This document shows positions 30,817 to 33,813 of a stretch of DNA of 33,813 nucleotides, one piece after another. The stretch is from CAZWDL01 sp964632995 (lineage in GTDB: Bacteria; Bacteroidota; Bacteroidia; Chitinophagales; Saprospiraceae). The translations under genes and the position numbers were made by a program. The DNA is taken from positions 1 to 33,813 of the forward strand of contig CAZWDL010000081.1 of the NCBI GenBank assembly GCA_964632995.1, in the 5' to 3' direction. The notes beneath the pieces are model-generated. The model was not told the origin of the DNA, searched no databases, and saw nothing but the letters and a program-made list of their open reading frames with translations. Within the stretch, counting starts at the first letter, position 1. Every line of letters starts with the position of its first letter.

Positions 30817-33012
30817 CTACGGCTGCGCCGTCCACTCTCCGTTTTTCAGCTTCGCCTCCAGAAAGTTCGTCATTTTGGTGTACAGATGCAATCGCGTATA
30901 GCCCCCGTAGATGCCGTGGTTGCGGTTTGGGTAGAAGTAGGTGTCGAACTGCTTATTGGCATCCACCAGGGCGTTGGCCATTTCGGCGGTGTGCTGGAAG
31001 TGCACGTTGTCGTCGCCCATGCCGTGCACCAGCAGGTAGTTACCCTGCAGGCGGTTGGCGAAGTAGACGGGAGAATTATTGCGGTAACCATCCGGATTCT
31101 CTTCCGCCGTGCGCATGAAGCGCTCGGTGTAGATGGTGTCGTACCAGCGCCAGTTGGTCACCGGCGCCACGGCGATAGCGGCTTTAAAGACGTCGTTGCC
31201 CTTCAGCAGGCAGAGGCTCGACATATAGCCGCCGTAGCTCCAGCCGAAGATGCCGATGCGGTTTTTATCGGCGTAGGGCAGGTTGCCCAGATATTTGGCC
31301 GCTTCAATCTGGTCGATGGTTTCGTAGTGGCCGAGCTGCTGGTAGGTCATCTTTTTGAACTCCTCACCGCGCCCGCCGGTGCCGCGGTTATCCACGCAGG
31401 CGACGAGGTAGCCCTGCTGGGCCAGCATCTGGAACCACCAGTAGTTCTGGCCTCGCCAGGAATCCGCCACCTGCTGGCTGCCCGGGCCGCCGTAGAGGAA
31501 CATGAAGACCGGATACCGGCGACTTTCGTCAAAATCGGCGGGCTTGATCATCCAGCCGTTGAGGGTTACATCCTGGCTGGTGGTGAAGTCGAAAAATTCG
31601 ATGTTCTGTACGCCCAGGACATCCTGTCGCTGTTGCAACACGGCATTGTTCTCGATGACGCGGATTTCCTTGCCCCTGTTGTCGTAAACGACGAAGCTGG
31701 CGGGGGTATTGACGGTGGAGTGTTCCAGGACGTAGTAGTCGTAATTGCTGCTGAACTGCGCCTCATTCCAGCCGGCCTCTCCGGCGATGCTGCGCTTGTC
31801 TTTTCCGTCCAGGCTAACGGCGTAGATCTGCCGTTCCAGCGGCGATTTTTCGGCGGCCTGGTAATACACCTCGCCGCGCTTTTCATCCACGCCGTAGAAT
31901 TCGTCGACCTCCCATTCTCCCTGGGTCAGCCGGCGGACCAGCTTTCCTTCCATATCGTACAGGTAGATGTGATGCCAGCCGTCCCTCTCGCTGGTCCAGA
32001 TAAAGTACTCGCCGTCCTCCAGGAAGGTCAGGTTGTCGAGGACCATCTCGGCGATGTAGTATTTGTTTTTCTCTTCAAACAGCAGCTCCGTTTCCCCGGT
32101 TGCGGCGTCGGTCAGCAGCAGTTCGAGGTGGTTCTGGTGGCGGTTCATGCGGTAGATGCACAACTGGTTGGGATCCTTCGTCCACTTGATGCGCGGAATG
32201 TACTGGTCGCTTTCCTCGCCGGTATCGGCTTGTATGGTCTCTCCGCTCTCCAGCTCGTAAAGGTGGATGGTGACGGTGGAGTTGGTCTCGCCCACCTTAG
32301 GGTATTTGAAGGTGACGTACTCGGGATACAGGCCGTCTTTATAATTCGTCATGGTAAACTCGGGCACCGCGCGTTCGTCGAAGCGGTAGAAGGCGATGCG
32401 CTGCCCGTCGGGCGACCATTCGAAGCCCTTGACGAAGCCCAGTTCCTCTTCGTAGACCCAGTCTGTCGTACCGTTGATGATCTCATTGGGTTTGCCGTCG
32501 GTGGTAATCTGCACAACTTCACCGGAGGTCAGGTTCTTATAGTACAGGTTATTTTCATACACAAAAGCCACCTTGTCCGCCGCGGGATTGAAAGAGGCGT
32601 ATTGTACCTTGCCTTGTCCGTACAGCGGCGTCAACTCCTGCGATTCGCGATCGTACACGTAGGAGAACTCCTTCGTGGAGCGCCGGTAGATGCTCTCCTG
32701 TTCGCTCGCCAGCAGGATTTTGCTTTCGTCGCCGCTGAAGGAGTAGGCATCGATGCGAAAGTCGACCTCTTCGATATTCGCCGGATCTAGAATGGTCGCG
32801 GTCAGGGCGCCGGTAGTCAGGTCGTACTGCAGAATCCGGTTGCCCTCCAGGCGGGTGTAGTGCCGGCCGTCCTGCAGAAAGTTAAAGCCGGGGACCGACT
32901 GTGCATACAGCTCACCGCTGGCCCAGATCTGCTCGAGCGTGAGGGCGCGCTGGGCGCTCAGGGTGCTCAGGGTGAGCAGGAAGGTGAAAAGTAGAAGCGC
33001 GTATTTTTTCAT
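30817..33012 (-). CDS. Dipeptidyl peptidase IV (S9B prolyl oligopeptidase family)
   Basis: A 731-aa serine exopeptidase that removes X-Pro or X-Ala dipeptides from peptide N-termini. Signal peptide 1-20 (KKYALLLFTFLLTLSTLSAQ). Residues ~40-460 form the beta-propeller, where TDWVYEEEL holds the Glu188-Glu189 pair that binds the substrate amino group in this family. The alpha/beta-hydrolase domain has GWSYGGY with Ser592, GDDNVHFQH with Asp667/668, and RNHGIYGG with His699 as the triad. Length equals that of known bacterial DPP IV. Probably periplasmic. ATG 33012 is chosen for the signal peptide; upstream open codons as far as 33165 lack similarity. A TATCTTTG box lies 35 bp upstream. It could supply dipeptides to the cell, among which the epimerase here might act (inference). 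Confidence 0.93.
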   Translation of the reverse strand: MKKYALLLFTFLLTLSTLSAQRALTLEQIWASGELYAQSVPGFNFLQDGRHYTRLEGNRILQYDLTTGALTATILDPANIEEVDFRIDAYSFSGDESKILLASEQESIYRRSTKEFSYVYDRESQELTPLYGQGKVQYASFNPAADKVAFVYENNLYYKNLTSGEVVQITTDGKPNEIINGTTDWVYEEELGFVKGFEWSPDGQRIAFYRFDERAVPEFTMTNYKDGLYPEYVTFKYPKVGETNSTVTIHLYELESGETIQADTGEESDQYIPRIKWTKDPNQLCIYRMNRHQNHLELLLTDAATGETELLFEEKNKYYIAEMVLDNLTFLEDGEYFIWTSERDGWHHIYLYDMEGKLVRRLTQGEWEVDEFYGVDEKRGEVYYQAAEKSPLERQIYAVSLDGKDKRSIAGEAGWNEAQFSSNYDYYVLEHSTVNTPASFVVYDNRGKEIRVIENNAVLQQRQDVLGVQNIEFFDFTTSQDVTLNGWMIKPADFDESRRYPVFMFLYGGPGSQQVADSWRGQNYWWFQMLAQQGYLVACVDNRGTGGRGEEFKKMTYQQLGHYETIDQIEAAKYLGNLPYADKNRIGIFGWSYGGYMSSLCLLKGNDVFKAAIAVAPVTNWRWYDTIYTERFMRTAEENPDGYRNNSPVYFANRLQGNYLLVHGMGDDNVHFQHTAEMANALVDANKQFDTYFYPNRNHGIYGGYTRLHLYTKMTNFLEAKLKNGEWTAQP

Positions 33013-33047
33013 GGTGCAGCTTGGTTTTATTGAAAAGACAAGGAAGG

Positions 33048-33055
33048 CAAAGATA
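33048..33055 (-). promoter_or_regulatory. TAnnTTTG box upstream of DPP IV
   Basis: TATCTTTG on the minus strand, predicting transcription from about 33041 and a 28-nt leader. I see no TTTG at the usual 19-20 nt distance, so only the -7 half is supported. Confidence 0.4.
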
Positions 33056-33206
33056 AGGTTTTGGGGAGAATGGTGGTGGGTAGTCCATAGTTGAGGCAAA
33101 TGCACTGGTGGGCAAAACCGGGAGGTTGGGGGCGGCCATTTCGCGTAAGGGAAAAACAACTTCATAAAGAAACCAGGGAGATTGTTAGTAACACTGGGGC
33201 TTTATT

Positions 33207-33351
33207 TATACTCGACGTAAATTGGTTTGAGAGGATTCTCAAACCAATTAAGTCGGTATATGCCGACGATGAATGTCGGCATGCTGACCGTAAGCGTCAG
33301 CATACTGACTCGAAGATGGTTTGATTTCTCAAACCATTTCGACGTCAGTAT
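33207..33351. repeat. Array of four hairpins built from ATRCYGAC half-sites
   Basis: Lies in the 555-bp gene-free gap 33013-33567. Hairpin 1 (33207-33260): TATAC-t-CGAC pairs with GTCGGTATA, and AATTGGTTTGAGA with TCTCAAACCAATT, loop GGAT. Hairpin 2 (33260-33282): ATGCCGAC/GTCGGCAT, 7-nt loop. Hairpin 3 (33281-33303): ATGCTGAC/GTCAGCAT, 7-nt loop. Hairpin 4 (33302-33351): ATACTGAC/GTCAGTAT, TCGAA/TTCGA, ATGGTTTGA/TCAAACCAT, loop TTTC, with two single-base bulges. Outer hairpins have 22-bp stems and share a GGTTTGA tip; inner ones are short. The whole array is roughly self-complementary. Open frames run through it on both strands but resemble no protein. Possible roles: structured RNA, mobile palindromic element, or protein-binding array. 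Confidence 0.85.
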
Positions 33352-33352
33352 A

Positions 33353-33430
33353 TCCACCCCCTGCGCCCCCGTACTCCGACGCTGTAGCCAGCTTTGGCGC
33401 AAGCGTCTGGCGAGGGATTTAGGGGGTGGA
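33353..33430. repeat. GC-rich hairpin next to the array
   Basis: TCCACCCCCT (33353-33362) and AGGGGGTGGA (33421-33430) are perfect 10-bp inverted repeats. Nested inside are GACGCT (33378-33383)/AGCGTC (33402-33407) and GCCA (33387-33390)/TGGC (33395-33398) with a GCTT loop. It begins two bases after the four-hairpin array and may be part of the same element. A further 7-bp pair, CTTACGC/GCGTAAG, lies at 33484-33490 and 33530-33536. Confidence 0.7.
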
Positions 33431-33543
33431 GACCCCGATATTCATAAATGCTCCACGGCGAAGACCGAATAAATTCGATTTTTCTTACGCTAAACGAGAC
33501 TGTGCATCTCTGTGTAAATATACTTTTCGGCGTAAGCTCACCA

Positions 33544-33587
33544 TTGAACCTTGAATCCTTGAACCTTTCAACCCTCCAACTCCTCCA
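33544..33587 (-). repeat. Degenerate 7/8-bp repeat tract at the 3' end of the XRE-type gene
   Basis: Plus strand units: TTGAACC, TTGAATCC, TTGAACC, TTTCAACC, CTCCAAC, TCCTCCA. On the coding strand the tract is purine-rich, encodes the last residues (ELEELEG) and the TGA, and continues about 25 bp beyond. Units alternate 7 and 8 bp, so periodicity is looser than in the other tracts. Confidence 0.65.
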
Positions 33588-33813
33588 GTCGCTCAATAAT
33601 CCGCCGGTACTCCTGCCGGCGATTCGCTACAGTGGGGGCGGCGGCGCGTTCCTGGCAGTCTTTCAGCGGGCAGCGCTCGCAGGTGGTGTTCACCTCGCGG
33701 TGGGAGATGGCGGGGTCGTCGAGGAAGCGCACGCGTTCTTTGAGCGTATCGGTGACCAGCAGGCCGATGGTGACGCTGACGTTGCGGTCGGGTTTGGGGT
33801 AGGCGGGGCGGGC
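33568..33813 (-). CDS. C-terminus of probable XRE/ImmA-type transcriptional regulator (partial)
   Basis: 81 codons enter from the right edge and end at TGA 33570-33568. The fragment reads PKPDRNVSVTIGLLVTD, FLDDPAISHREVNTTCERCP, LKDCQERAAAP and a charged tail RRQEYRRIIERLEELEG. The Cys-x-x-Cys ... Asp-Cys-x-x-Arg pattern near the end resembles the C-terminus of long XRE-family regulators with an IrrE/ImmA peptidase-like domain (short-chain fatty acyl-CoA regulator type). The HTH and peptidase-like parts would be outside the window, so the assignment rests on this tail alone. Confidence 0.5.
   Translation of the reverse strand, partial: ARPAYPKPDRNVSVTIGLLVTDTLKERVRFLDDPAISHREVNTTCERCPLKDCQERAAAPTVANRRQEYRRIIERLEELEG

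Noticed and set aside
33207..33351. Integron attC site or insertion-sequence end
   Set aside because: No integrase or transposase, no conserved attC core sites and no target-site duplication visible; four similar palindromes in a row do not fit either.
33091..33402. Short open frames on both strands through the hairpin array
   Set aside because: Both consist largely of translated palindrome and have no recognisable start context or similarity.

Overview
The window comes from a Bacteroidota chromosome, most likely a Saprospiraceae/Lewinella-like marine or sludge bacterium. The signs are two giant secreted proteins with type IX secretion (Por) C-terminal sorting domains, an AraC regulator with a membrane sensor half, DUF2141 and DUF547 proteins, a DPP IV peptidase, promoter-like TTTG-N18..21-TAnnTTTG sites, and few recognisable Shine-Dalgarno sequences. 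I see no rRNA, tRNA, CRISPR, phage or transposase gene. The genus is inference only.

Layout. (1) 1-3367, minus strand: 3'-truncated secreted glutaminase, a DcaP-like outer-membrane porin and a membrane-anchored AraC-family regulator. (2) 3661-23169: two paralogous giant surface proteins on the minus strand. Giant 1 (3661-14820, 3719 aa) is intact, with about 16 PKD domains, four glycine-rich AG-x-ATIC repeats, a Cys-rich HYR-like stalk, carboxypeptidase-regulatory, dockerin-like and cohesin-like modules and a T9SS signal. Giant 2 (16957-23169) has the same two ends but is broken by one in-frame stop and three frameshifts and lacks internal modules. Two plus-strand genes sit between them: a small DUF2141 protein and a dipeptide epimerase. 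(3) 23480-30499: housekeeping and metabolic genes: HdeD-like membrane protein, alpha-oxoamine-synthase-like PLP enzyme, DASS (SLC13) transporter in an operon with an SGNH hydrolase, alpha/beta hydrolase, DUF547 lipoprotein, SmpB and YbjQ. (4) 30500-33813: GC-rich hairpin cluster, DPP IV, a striking array of hairpins in a 555-bp gene-free stretch, and the C-terminus of a probable XRE/ImmA-type regulator.

The most unusual signals are non-coding. First, at 33207-33351 four consecutive hairpins are built from eight alternating copies of the half-site ATRCYGAC. Each hairpin uses a different R/Y combination, with compensating changes in its partner arm. Second, degenerate 7-bp tandem repeats lie at the 3' ends of several unrelated genes (HdeD, PLP enzyme, DASS transporter, XRE, perhaps DUF2141) and sometimes supply the last codons and the stop. 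A perfect three-copy heptamer of the same family lies inside giant 2, and its two extra copies (14 bp) account exactly for the last frameshift there.

Functionally, much of the window concerns the cell surface and peptide or amino-acid scavenging: T9SS-exported adhesin-like giants, DPP IV, dipeptide epimerase, periplasmic glutaminase, a porin and a dicarboxylate transporter. They do not form one operon, and any joint pathway is inference.
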